Source: Priapulus caudatus | Lineage: Eukaryota; Priapulida; Priapulimorpha; Priapulimorphida; Priapulidae | Assembly (NCBI RefSeq): GCF_000485595.1 | Contig: NW_014577814.1 | Span: 114,411 to 151,406, forward strand | Direction: 5' to 3' | Length of the DNA: 36,996 bases | Shown here: positions 1-10,871 of the stretch, piece by piece | How positions within the stretch are numbered: the stretch's first letter is position 1 | Layout of the letters: the number at the start of each line of letters is the position of its first letter | Made by a program: the position numbers and the translations under genes | The notes under the pieces: generated by a model | Database searches by the model: none | What the model saw: only the letters and a program-made list of their open reading frames with translations | Told to the model about the DNA's origin: nothing

Positions 1-384
1 GAGGAGAAAAGACTAGTTACCTTAAGTGAGAGAAGGACGAAGAAGGGCTGAGGGGACGTAGAAGAGAAGATGTTTCGAGCTCGAGCCAGCCCAGAATTCA
101 GGCTCGAGACGATAGTGGCACTGAACTAAGTGTAGCCCTGTCACGCCGGACAAACAACATTACGCAATGCTGTCCGCCCCTAACACTACCGGTCAGTCTG
201 TAACGAAGGAGAACCGATACATCAGTAATAGTACCGACTTGTTGCGCTCCAATCGCATTGAACCTCGATTTTGCTCTTCGATCTACTTTCCTCCCTGTAT
301 TTTCTCTGACCACGACGCTCTAACGCTACCCGCAAGTTTCTCTTACACTCGCCATCGCTCTGAAGATCGCGTGTAGATGAAATT
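1..384. other. Non-repetitive sequence, no gene recognised
   Basis: Mixed-composition sequence before the first GA-rich tract. Short frames are open on both strands (up to about 70 codons) but show no recognisable protein and no splice-site support. The only structure I see is an 8-bp inverted repeat, CTCGAGCC at 80-87 and GGCTCGAG at 101-108, around a GAATTC. Confidence 0.5.
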
Positions 385-1043
385 GTCGCCGCGCAGCAAT
401 AGAGTGGAGAAGAGAAGAGAGATGAGAGGGGAGGAGAGCGACAGAGGGAGAAGAAGAGAGAGACAGAAAAGACGAGCAGGAACGAAGCAGAGAGAGAACA
501 CCGACGCGCAGAGGATAGGCGACACGCGGCCGGCCAGAAGAGAGAGAGATCGATAACAGCGGACTCGGCGTAGAGAGAGAGAAGAGAAGAGAGAGAGGAT
601 GGAGAGAGAGTAAGGGAGAGGAGATGGAGCAGACAGAGAGATGTCGAGAGAGAGAAGAAGAGAGAGACGAGAGATGGGGGATCTCTTCACCGAGATCGCG
701 TGAGCACGTAGAGGTAGCAGTGAACGATAATAGGAGCTTCAGCGGATTTTGGGAGTACGGGATATAGAGAGCGACACGCATACGACTCCCATGACTGCGA
801 GCAGAGGAGAGAGATCGAATAGAGACAGATAGAGACAGAAGACGGGAGGGAGAAGACAGAGATACTAGGGAGACGAGCGGGAGCCCAGAGAGACACCCGA
901 GAGCGTCAACAACGAGTATGAAGAGCAGAGGAGAAAGAGAGAGACAAGACCACGAGAGCGATCGAGATAGATGACAGAGGAAGGTGAGAGGAGGGCCATG
1001 AGGAGAGCGCAGAGTCATAGCATCGAGATGCGAGCAACAAATT
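385..1043. repeat. GA-rich simple repeat (first tract)
   Basis: The + strand is almost entirely purine, built of degenerate GA, GAGAGG and GGAGA units. Long Ser/Leu-rich frames on the minus strand and Arg/Glu-rich frames on the plus strand are translations of the repeat, not genes. The tract ends where the conserved spacer begins with GAATACATCA at 1046. A longer GA tract at 1936-3761 sits in the same position relative to a second spacer copy. Confidence 0.9.
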
Positions 1044-1325
1044 AAGAATACATCAACCAGAGACGAATTACACAAACACGATTACACAACGACGACGAAC
1101 AGATCGTTACTAGCTACATGGGTTCGACACCTTAGGTCTCACGCCATTCTTCCAGCGAGCTCGGTGCCCGTCTAAGCAGCATGCACGTCACCAGGCCCAC
1201 CAGTGCAGCAGGCGAATCGCCCTCGTTCCTCGCGTTGTGCCACTGCCGCACGGCAGAGGTTCTCCGAAAGTCGCGGCCTGCGATCGGACACCTCCCGACT
1301 GGGAGATAGATCGGTTATATGCGTC
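1044..1325. repeat. Conserved spacer, copy A of a higher-order repeat
   Basis: A non-simple segment that recurs in diverged form at 3762-4045. Shared words in the same order include GAATACATCA (1046 and 3763), TGGGTTCGACAC (1119 and 3835) and GACTGGGAG (1297 and 4012). The distance from first to last word is 251 bp here and 249 bp in the other copy. Both copies have a GA tract to their left and the TAGATAGACGGGG minisatellite to their right. No coding potential is evident. Confidence 0.75.
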
Positions 1326-1700
1326 GGCCTCTACTCAATTAGACGGGCGTGGGCATAGATAATAGACGGAGGATAGATCGATGACGGGGATAGCGAATAG
1401 ATTTAACGGCAGGGGATAGATAGGAACAGACGGTGGGGCGATAGCTGAGATAGCCGATGGGGGTAAGGATAGATAGACCGGGGGGAGTAAGATCAGACGG
1501 AGGGCGACTTAGATAGAATAGACGCGGGGGGGATAAGAGTATATAGACGGGGGGATATCATAGATAGTACGGTGTTGGGTGAATAGATAGATACGACAGG
1601 GAGGCGGTGGGCGACTAGAAGCATAGCTGAGTACGGCGGCCCGCGGGCGAATTCAGATAGACAGACGCGGCGGGGGACTAGATAGAAGCGCCACCAGACG
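1326..1700. repeat. TAGATAGACGGGG-type minisatellite, short array
   Basis: Degenerate repeats of GATAGATAGACGGGGG with many one-base insertions and deletions. This is the same unit as the 3-kb array at 4051-7215. The array follows spacer copy A directly and fades into GC-rich unique sequence near 1695. Confidence 0.85.
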
Positions 1701-1935
1701 TCGTCGCGCGAGACGGAAGGCATGTAGCCGCAGCTCGGAATGGCAATTGGCGAGCGCGGGGCCTGGCGTCGGCATCGACTGCAGGCATGCGTGACTCGAC
1801 GGGGACTGCGTGAGCTCTATGGGACACGAGCCGGTAAGTGGCGATGGCATCACGGGCGGGCGTTTCGCTCTGGCATGAAGCTTACGCGCTGACGTGTCCA
1901 TCGCTGTTGGGGGGAACACGCGGAAAATAAGAGTA
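1701..1935. other. GC-rich unique segment between repeat blocks
   Basis: GC-rich, non-repetitive sequence between the short minisatellite and the second GA tract. No convincing open frame, RNA gene or regulatory motif is visible. I compared it with 1-384, its positional equivalent, and saw no convincing similarity. Confidence 0.45.
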
Positions 1936-3761
1936 CTTATGTAAAGAGAGAGAGAGAGAGGAGAGGGGAGAGGAGGGATGAAGGCAGGAGAGAGCAGCAC
2001 CTGAGAGAGACATATACACACTCTTATAACTATATATAGAAGAGAGACAAGAGAAGGATGGAGCGCGCCGTAGAGAGAGATTATGTAAGACGCACGATGA
2101 TGAGAGAGGGATGGAGGATGAAGGGAGCCGCGCAGCAGACGAGGGAAAGGAGAGATTGAAGTCGACGCAGAGGTGGTTCTGCTGAGAGCGAGGATGAAGG
2201 AGACGAGAGAGAGTGAAGAGGAGAGAGAGGGGATTATGTAGAGAGAGGGAAAACGAGGGAGGGCGCAGCAGGGAGATAAATGGAGAGAGAAGAGAGAAGA
2301 CTGATGAGAGGAATGAGGAGACCTGATGAAGAGAGTGCATGCGAAGAGAGATGGAGCCGAAGAGAGAGAGAAGAGGATTATTGTAACGATGAGAGAGGAG
2401 TGGTAGTGAGAGGGACGAGAGACGATGACTAAGGAGAGAAGAGAAGGAGAGAGTCCATGAAGGGAGCAGACGAGGGAGAGAGGAGACGATGGAAGCGGAG
2501 AGGAGAGATGAGAGAGAGAGGCCCAAGCGGAGAGTAGAGAGGAGAGAGAGTATGAGGGGAGGAAAGGAGTGAGAGAGATGAGTGAGAGAGAAGTGTCGCG
2601 CATCCGAGAATAAGATGCAGAGGAAGAGCCAGAGTAGAGAGACGACTTATGCTAGACGAGAAGCAGAGCGACCGAGGAGACGAGATAAATGTGGAGGGTG
2701 AAGGGGAGAGATGAGAGAGAGAGGAGAGAGGAACGAAGAGATGGAGCGAGGATGGAGAGATTATGTAAGTGAGAGAGCAGAGGAGAGGAAGAGAGAGAGA
2801 TGAGAGACGAGCAGAGGAGAGGAGATGCGCGAGAGAGAGTGTAGCGAGAGACGAAGAGACTTAGTCGTGCCCGAGAGACGGAGAGTAGAGCCAGACGGAC
2901 GGAGCAGATGAGACGCGACGAAAGATGGAAAGAGGACTGGATAAGAGAGAATGAGAAACTGAAGGAGGATGAGCCAGACGACGGAGAGACGATTGGCGGG
3001 GATAGAGTGGAGACAGACGAGTGAGAGACCGAGAGCACGAGTGAGAGGAACCGCTCGCAGGGTCCCGGGGAGGAGAGAAAAAGTGTAGAAGAGGCCGGAT
3101 GAGGGGACAAAACGAAAGGAGAGGGAGAGAGAGAAAGAGGAGCGAGACCGAGAGAGGAAAGAGATGAGACGCGCAGTGATGAGTAGAGAGAGTACAAAGG
3201 CGAGAGTCGCGCAAGGGCCCTAGTGGAGCGGAAGAGATAGAAGACACGGAGATAAAGAGTTCCGAAGAGAGAGAGATGGATAGGTGAGAGAGCGACAGAC
3301 GAGAGACGAGAGAGACAGACAGGAAGAGAGCGTCGGAGAGAGAGAGAGATTATATCGCGAGCGAGAGCAGAGAACGCAGAGATAGCTCGCGAGAGAGAGA
3401 GAGAGAGAAGACTGAGAGAGAGTAGATAGATGAGAGCCTCCGATGCCAGGCAGAGAGGGCAGAGAGAAGAGACGAGAGGGAGGTGAGGGAGAGAGTGAAC
3501 GAGAGAGAGAGGAGACGATAGAAGACATAGCGAGGCGAGATAGAGAAAGAGAGCGCAGAGGCAGCAGAGAGACGGAGCAGAGATAGAGACAGAGAGGGAG
3601 GGACGAAAAGACAGAGGCGAGAGAGAAGGAGAGACAGAGGAGAAAAAGAATCGGAGGAGAGAGGAAATAGAGATGAAAGGACAGAGAGCGAGACGATAGA
3701 GACAGAGAAGGCTAGAGAGGGAGAGAGAAGCGCTGAAGAGTAGAGAGAGGAGAACAGCTAT
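1936..3761. repeat. GA-rich simple repeat (second, longer tract)
   Basis: About 1.8 kb of degenerate GA/GGA/GAGAC repeat. A non-GA word, GATTATGTA, interrupts it at 2079, 2232 and 2759, which suggests expansion from a longer ancestral unit rather than pure dinucleotide slippage. Frames of up to 379 codons on the minus strand are low-complexity Ser/Leu artefacts. Confidence 0.9.
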
Positions 3762-4050
3762 AGAATACATCACGGAGACACGATTATACAACCACGTTTA
3801 GCAACACGACGAAGGAACATCCGTTACTGCTGACTGGGTTCGACACAGGATCCTCCTCCACGCAGTCTTTCAGCAGGCCGTGCCGTTACAGCAGCTGCAA
3901 GGTCGCCAAGCGCCACCGTCGCGCAGGAATCGCTCGTTCTCTCGCGTTGCAACGCCGAGACAGCAGGTTCTCGAAAGATCACTGCGAATCGACACCTCGG
4001 AGACTGGGAGGAGTGGGTTATATCCTGGTGGCCTATCATGCGGCCGCCGA
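3762..4050. repeat. Conserved spacer, copy B of a higher-order repeat
   Basis: Diverged second copy of the segment at 1044-1325, with the shared words GAATACATCA (3763), TGGGTTCGACAC (3835) and GACTGGGAG (4012) in the same order and nearly the same spacing. It is again bounded by a GA tract on the left and the TAGATAGACGGGG array on the right. Confidence 0.75.
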
Positions 4051-7000
4051 CTGACGGGGATAGATTACGATAGCCGTGCGGAATAGATAGAATAGACGGG
4101 GAATTAGATAGATAGCGGCGCTCGCGCCGGGCGATAGTTAATATGAGGGGGTAGAATATATAGACGGGGTAAAATAGCATAGATGACGGGTGAATAGTTA
4201 GATAGACGGGGGATATGATAGACAGGACGGGGGAGAGATATGATAGATAGACTGAGGGCGGAGTAGATAGAAGACGGGGTTCCGGGGGGATAGATAGATG
4301 ACGGCGGATAGATAGATAGACGGGGATAGGAATAGGCATAGACGGCGCCAGGTGGAAATAGGTGATAGATAGATAGACGGGGGGGACTAGACTAGATAGA
4401 CGGGGAGAATAGATACGATTAGATTCGGGGATATTGATAGCATGAGACGGGGATAGATAGATAGACGGGGCATAAATAGAGATAGGACGGGGATAGATAG
4501 ATGAGGGGGGATAGATATTATAGACGCCGTGGATAGATATATAGACGGCGGGTTAAGTAGATAGCACTGAACGGAATCAGATAGTAGAGGAGGGGCTAGG
4601 CAGATAGAGTAGAATAGACGGGGATAAATAGATAGACGGGGCGTGCGGGATAGACTATGATAGACGGCAGAGGATAGATAGATAGACGAGCGTGATAAAT
4701 AGATAGAAGGCCGGGGATAGTAGAATGTTTAGAGTTGAGGGTCGATGATTTTAATAGGACGCGGGGGGATAATAGGGGGATAGATAGGAATAGAACGGGG
4801 GATAGAATAGATGAGCACGGGGACTAGATTAGATAGACGGGAGGGATAGGATAAATAGACGGGGTGGCATAGTAAATGAGACGAGGGGGATAGTCAAAAT
4901 AGACGTGGGGATAGATAGAAGCGGGTCGGGGATAGTTAGACATAGACGGCGGGATTAGATAGATAGAGGGCTGCGGGATAGATATATAGACGGGCGGAAT
5001 ACAATAGATAGTCGGGGGATAGTAGTAGAAGGCGGGTCGGGGACTAGATAGTATAGACGGGAGCATAGATAGATAGACAGGAGGGGATATGATAGATTAG
5101 GACGGTCCGCGCGCGTAGATAGTAGGTATCGGCGGGGTGCAGGGAGAATATATAGATAGGACGGTCGGGGATAGATAGATAGACGGCGGGATTAGTTAGA
5201 TAGAATGGGCGGATAGATGATAGACGGCAGGGGTAGTAGAATTGACGGGGGGAGATAGATAGACGGTGCGGGATTAGATAGATAGATGTGGGGATCCTAG
5301 ATAGATACGACGGGAGGGATAGTAGATTGACGGGTGGGGGTTTAGAGAGACGGTGGGATAGAGTAGCATAGCGCGCCCGCGCGACATAGCATAGATTGAC
5401 GGCGGATAGATAGATAGTAGGGGTGGACTAAGAATAGATAGACGGCGTGCGGATAGTAGATAGAGGGGGGATAGATAGCATGCACGGGACGGGATAGATA
5501 GATAGACGGGGCGGAGACTAGGATTAGACGGGGCGGGATAGAATAGTCATAGAACGCGGGAGATAGCATAGATTAGGGCGGTGGGGATAGTAGAATAGAC
5601 GGGGGGATGATAGATAGCACGAGGATAGATAGATAGAGGAGGGGCGAAGGAATAGCTGAAGACGGCGGGATTAGATAGTATAGACGGGGGCGATAGATAA
5701 GATAAGAAGGCGGGAATAGAAATAGAATAGACGCGGGCGATAGATAGATAGACGGTTGGGGATAGCATGATAGACGGGGTAGATAGATAGATAGACGGGG
5801 GGATAGATTAGATAGACTTGTGTGGGGGGCGTGGGATGAAATGCATAGACGGGAGGATTAAATTAGATAGTACGGATTAAAGGGGAATTAGATAGATAGA
5901 CGGGGGATAGATAGACTAGACGGGGAGAGATAGATAGGCGGCACCGGGATAGATAAGATAGACGGGGGATAGATGATAGGACGGGGGGCCGAATCGATAA
6001 TACTTTAGACGGTTGGGGATAGATAGATGAGACGGGGGAATAAGATATTATACGACGGCCGGGGATAGATAGATAGACGGGGGATAGATAGATAGACGGG
6101 GCGGAATGAATAGATAGCGGGGATAGATGATAGACGGGGCGGATAGATAGAGCAGACGGGGGATAGATAGACAGATGGGGGATAGATAGATAGCGGGGGA
6201 ATAGATAGCATAGACGGGGGAATAGATAGAATAGACGGGGGGATAGATAGATAGACGGGGGCATTAGATTAGTTATAGACGGTCAACCCGTAGGCATTAG
6301 ATAGATAGGATGGGGGATAGTTAGCATAGACGGTGAGGGAATTAGATAGAATAGACGGGGGGATAGTAGATAGGAGGGGATTTTTAAGAATAGATAGAGG
6401 GGGGATAGATAATAGACGGAAGGCGGGGTAGTAGGTGACGGGGGATTAATATAGATCAGACGGCGGGATAAGATAGATAGACAGGGCGGCATAGTGATAT
6501 GATAGCGGGGGGGAATAGGATAGACAGACGGGGGATAGTAGATAGAGCGGTGAGGATAAATAGATAGAACGGGGGCGATAGATCTCGATGACGGAGGAAT
6601 AGTAGATAGACGGGTGGAATGATAGATTAGACGGGCGGGATAGATAAGATAGACGGGTGGGATAGGGTAGATTAAGGGGGGATAGATTTTAGTATATGAC
6701 GGGGCGGATTAGATAGTTAGACGGGGGATTAGATAGTATAGACCGGGGGATTAGATAGGACAGAGGGGGGATAGATAGATAGACGGGGCGGAATAGATAG
6801 TAGAGGGGGGAATAGATAGATAGCGGGGGATAGATACGATAGATCGGGTATGGGGATAGATACGTTCATAGACGAGGGGATAGATAGATAGGACGGGGGG
6901 TCTAGATAGAGTAGGATTGGGCGTAGGCGAATGATAGCGATAGTTTACTGGCGGGTGAGAGATAGATAGACGCGGGGATTAGATAGATGACGGCGGCGAT

Positions 7001-7215
7001 AGATAGATTGAGGGGGATAGTAGAATAGCGAGTCTCGACCGGGATAGATAGATTAGACGGGGATTAGTTAGATAGACGGCGGATAGATAGATGACGGGAT
7101 GGGGTAGATAGATAGACGCGGTGCGATATATTAGATTAGACGGGGTGGGATAGAATCAGATGACAGCGGGGCATAGATAGATAGACGGGGAATAGATAAC
7201 AGACGGTGGGATAGA
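4051..7215. repeat. TAGATAGACGGGG-type minisatellite, 3-kb array
   Basis: About 3.2 kb of a noisy tandem repeat whose common form is GGGGGATAGATAGATAGAC, roughly 15-19 bp per unit. Near-perfect stretches occur around 6060-6260; elsewhere single-base insertions such as gatagcatagac are frequent. The Tyr/Ile/Pro-rich minus-strand frames simply translate the repeat. It ends abruptly at AT-rich DNA near 7215. Confidence 0.95.
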
Positions 7216-7925
7216 TTAGAAGAACACAATATGATAGAAAAACAAATACTTGTGTCACTATAGCACTAGCAATTAAAAATAAAAAAAACTGAAAATATAC
7301 AATACATCAGAAAAAACACAATTATAGCATCGTAGCAAAAAAAACATGTATTTAAAATAATGATTAATACGATTAAATTATATAAAATAAACGCCCTATA
7401 GTAAATCAGCGACAATATAAAATATAGTCTAGATATCAAGAAAACTAAATCAAAATACGAATAATCACTTAATAATTTAATGATAAGAAAACTTAGAAGA
7501 GATATCATTGATCGATACCACGCCAGAGAACAGGACGATACTATTGAAAGAAGAATCTATAAATAACAGATTGAAATCCAGTGATATAATCTATATTCAC
7601 TATCAGCTCCTTCTGCGAAAGCTATTAAAATAAAATAAGATTTATAAGAGCGCGAGACGAAAAAAAAAAAAAAAAAAAAAAAGAGAAAGAGAAAAAGAGG
7701 ACAGAGTAGAAACTATAATTATTAAGATAGAAATTTAAAATTTAAATATAACAAAAATACAAACAAAAAAAAAATAATATTTGCTGAATAGCTTGATACA
7801 ACTTGATAAAGAATATATAAAAATAAACTAAAATCCAGGGCTAGCTAATAAAATTATACGAGATAAAGCTCTCGTGAGAGAGCGGTAGGATAAAGGAAAA
7901 ACGAACAAAAAGGAGACATAATAAG
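7216..7925. other. AT-rich non-coding DNA
   Basis: Very AT-rich sequence with a 23-base A run near 7660-7682. One 80-codon minus-strand frame (7266-7508) is rich in Ile, Leu and Phe only because of base composition. No gene or RNA is recognised. Confidence 0.6.
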
Positions 7926-7934
7926 TTCCTCCAG

Positions 7935-8002
7935 CATGGGAATCTCGCAACCTGAATCACGGTGTGGAAACGGACTGTTCTAGCGATTAGGCCACACCCA
8001 TG
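7935..8002 (-). pseudogene. Decayed tRNA-like sequence, possible tRNA-derived SINE head
   Basis: On the minus strand an A-box-like segment, TGGCCTAATCGCTAGAAC, lies within 7977-7995, and a degenerate B-box-like segment, GGTTGCGAGATTCC, at 7939-7952. The ends CATGGG and CCCATG are complementary, as in an acceptor stem. The order and spacing resemble a tRNA or the tRNA-like head of a SINE, but the B box carries extra bases and no good anticodon arm forms, so a functional tRNA is unlikely. A short anonymous inverted repeat is the alternative. Confidence 0.4.
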
Positions 8003-8502
8003 GATTGCAAACGTGGTGATGTTAATCTGTACGCACAACGCCCATCTTATTTGAATGAAATATAATTTTTATGAATTTTTAACTTTTTAACTTTTTTTTA
8101 GTTTTAGCCAGAACCAGCCTACCCCAGACGTGCTTCTTGTATGCTGAAAATAATCTTTAGTTTTTATCATCTAGGCTCGCGGAGTTTTAGTTATGCCCGA
8201 TGTACGAACTATTTGAGGCAACTGAACAACGGTTATACTATACTGAGCAGACTAATACCGGTACAACGACCAAATCGCTGCTTAAAATAGTACTAACTTC
8301 ATGGTGAAGTGACAGCAGTTGAAGTTTAAAATTTCATGCAACTGAAACAGAAACTAAAACAGAAAAACATTTGCGGAAGAAACAACGGAGAATCGTACAC
8401 ATTCTCTAAGTGAAAGACACCATAGGCGCGCTAACTCAGTTGACAAAGTGCACACGTTGGCTATGAAACGAGAAAAATACCCGCCAAAACTATCTAATCT
8501 AT
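8003..8502. other. Non-coding sequence, nothing recognised
   Basis: Mixed, AT-leaning sequence. I see no gene, RNA or clear repeat. Confidence 0.5.
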
Positions 8503-8700
8503 CTTATATATCTTATCTATGTATCCTTATCCATCCATCCATCCAGCCAGCCAATACCCTCCATCCAGTTCCATCCATCCATCCAATCGCGCATGTCATG
8601 CCATGCCGTGCCTATGTCCATGCCATCCCATCCCCATCCATTCCTTATCCCATCGCCACCCAATAGCACAACCTCCATGACTCCATTTACCTCACATCCC
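8503..8700. repeat. ATCC/CCAT microsatellite, imperfect
   Basis: Imperfect ATCC tetranucleotide repeats, interrupted and mixed with CCAT and GCCATG words. The frames through it are rich in His, Pro and Ser (plus) or Trp, Gly and Met (minus) and are not genes. Confidence 0.85.
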
Positions 8701-8719
8701 ATCCCAAGGTAAATAGTGT

Positions 8720-9008
8720 ACGCAGTGTGTGATGTGTGGTGTGTGTGTGTGTGCTGGCTGTTGTGGATATGTGTGTGTATGTGTGTGTAATTGTGTGTGT
8801 GTGTGTGGTGCTGTGGTGTGCAATAGCTGACTAATTGGACTTAGTGTTGTGTTGGTGTGTGTGTGTGTGTGGTGTTATGATGTGACTGGTCTGCGGAAAG
8901 ACGTGGTGATTCTTGATATATCTTCAGTTAGCGCGATGAGTGAACAAATCTCTTATTATTTAATTAGAGCGACAGTCAACAAACCCACACACACACACAC
9001 ACACAACA

Positions 9009-9041
<33 letters not shown>

Positions 9042-9180
9042 GATTAGCCAAATTTATAAGTACCTATATTATTATATATTATATATATTATATAATATAT
9101 ATATTAGTTATATATATATTAATATAAATAACTGCAAATATAATATCATATAATATATATATATTTCGTCTTAATATGTA
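8720..9180. repeat. GT, AC and TA microsatellite cluster
   Basis: A GT-rich segment (about 8723-8880), an AC run (about 8984-9039) and an AT/TATA-rich segment (9051-9180) follow one another. GT to the left and AC to the right are mutually complementary at a distance. Confidence 0.85.
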
Positions 9181-9430
9181 AAATACAGGAATCTCACCTG
9201 GTTACCAAAGAGCCTCCGAGGTTGTATGGTGTAGATGGGTGTATAGGTGGTTGTATGTGAACAGTGTGGTTATCACCTGTGTTCATATATCACTCGCGTG
9301 TGGATTTCACGACCAAGTAATATACGACTATACAGACACCGGCCACGCATGCGTCTGCTGTGCTATTTGTAATTTTTTTCGCATCAGCGTGAGGTAAATG
9401 TTATGTAAATGTTTTCATCCGCATTCTATC

Positions 9431-9432
<2 letters not shown>

Positions 9433-9512
<80 letters not shown>
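9433..9512. repeat. (AC)n microsatellite, about 40 units
   Basis: A nearly pure AC run. All Thr/His or Cys/Val frames across it are repeat translations. Confidence 0.95.
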
Positions 9513-9518
<6 letters not shown>

Positions 9519-9620
9519 TACACATATATATATATCGTATTGACGTTATAGATCCTTCTTCCTACTTGTGGCGCAGATGCGGTGTTTCTCATAGCTAATC
9601 TCGAAAGACTGTTTCTAGGT

Positions 9621-9621
<1 letters not shown>

Positions 9622-9664
<43 letters not shown>

Positions 9665-9695
9665 GTGTGTGTGTGTGTGTGTGTGTGTGTTGTGT

Positions 9696-9727
<32 letters not shown>

Positions 9728-9776
9728 CGTATGTGTGTGTGTGTGGGTGTGTGTGTATGTGTGTGTGTTGTTATCA
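9622..9776. repeat. Head-to-head (CA)n G (TG)n palindrome
   Basis: An uninterrupted CA run of about 20 units ends at 9662, is followed by a single G at 9663, and then a TG run with a few interruptions to about 9776. The two halves are exact complements, so this is a long near-perfect palindrome as well as a microsatellite. Confidence 0.9.
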
Positions 9777-10781
9777 TCACATGGCTTCATGGGCTCAACA
9801 ACGGGGACGTTTGGGATGAATCAGTCTAGTCCTGAACCAAGATGATATAATTATTATTAGCGATCTACCTCAAATTCACGGCTCGTTGTCTATATAAACA
9901 TTGAACACATGAATACTGAATGATGCGTTGAGAAAACAATTCGGTTATAACGACAACGGGTTTGATTAGTTCAGTCAACTTTGGCCGTATGCGCGATCAT
10001 GCATGAATTATGTAGCGCACATCGTGCGTCAGATAGGAACAGGTCAACATAAGATTGCCTGTACGCGCTCGCCTAACCGCGAACCTCGTCTAATTACGCA
10101 TAAATCATAATAATTAGTTTAACTAACGCGCTATTAGACAACGCAGTGTTCCGATTCACGCACGCGCACGAAACGATGTAGAGTAACCCCCATAATAACA
10201 CACACGCACGCACACACACGCACACCATTGGCACGCTAGCCTTTCATCAAACAGTCGGACCATTCTAACTTCGCCACCGCGTTCACAGTAAGATATAATC
10301 GTCTGCGTTGTCTTTGCCGCTGCTCTCTTCCGTTAGCGAGCTGAGCGGGGACAAGCGGTCGCTGTAAGCGGACCGGGGGGGGGGGGGGCTTGCTCACGCA
10401 AGGACCGGAGGTTAATCGGCTGCAGACGAGATAACGATGTATCTTACGCAGTGCGCGGGTGTTCTGGTTCTCGCGGACAGGTTTCTGAGGAATACTGACC
10501 TTGTTTCTTGGCGCAGCGAATACTACGCGATTTTTTGACGATCGAAACGAGTTTTAAAGTTGAGTTTAGCGCGCGCTTAGTGCTTTCGAGCAGCGTTATA
10601 TGGTCTACCGCGACACTGACACCGGTTAGGACTCGATATTCTTGTGAACGCGGTCGTGAGAACCTGTCTGGGAAATCCCCTTGTATGTGTGCGTGCCGGT
10701 GTGTGCACGCGCGCGTGTGTTGCTGTATTAAACACACTACGTATCATGCGAACAATTGCCGCGCAATTAATGTCCTGTTAG
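9777..10781. other. Non-coding sequence, nothing recognised
   Basis: Ordinary mixed sequence. It includes a short CA-rich patch (10199-10227) and a 14-base G run at 10375-10388. Two overlapping ~96-codon frames lie on opposite strands at 10444-10798; neither resembles a known protein. Confidence 0.45.
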
Positions 10782-10867
10782 ATATTATCAGGAGCTAATA
10801 ATGACAGATTTGTCATGACAATTTTGACAAATACTGACAATTTGTCATTATTAGCTCCTGATATTAT
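10782..10867. mobile_element. Short palindromic element 1 (72 bp) with 7-bp direct repeats
   Basis: The element (10789-10860) starts CAGGAGCTAATAATGACA and ends with the exact reverse complement of those 18 bases. Its middle contains repeated TGTCA/TGACA words. A perfect ATATTAT flanks it on each side (10782-10788 and 10861-10867), like a target-site duplication. A third ATATTAT follows after only four bases, CTTG (10868-10871). It encodes nothing. Three other elements in the window share its end sequence and design. Confidence 0.7.
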
Positions 10868-10871
10868 CTTG

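Noticed and set aside
1120-1130. GGTTCGACACC, which matches a tRNA B box
   Set aside because: No A box or foldable cloverleaf lies upstream, and the other spacer copy (3836) has lost the match. It is part of the spacer repeat.
2652-3791. 379-codon minus-strand frame
   Set aside because: Translation of the GA-rich repeat; composition almost only Ser, Leu, Arg and Pro.
4824-6492. Tyr/Ile/Pro-rich minus-strand frames in the minisatellite
   Set aside because: They are periodic translations of the TAGATAGACGGGG unit and do not persist in one frame because of indels.
7266-7508. 80-codon Ile/Leu/Phe-rich minus frame that looks like a membrane protein
   Set aside because: It lies in AT-rich DNA, where hydrophobic codons arise by composition; no family motif.
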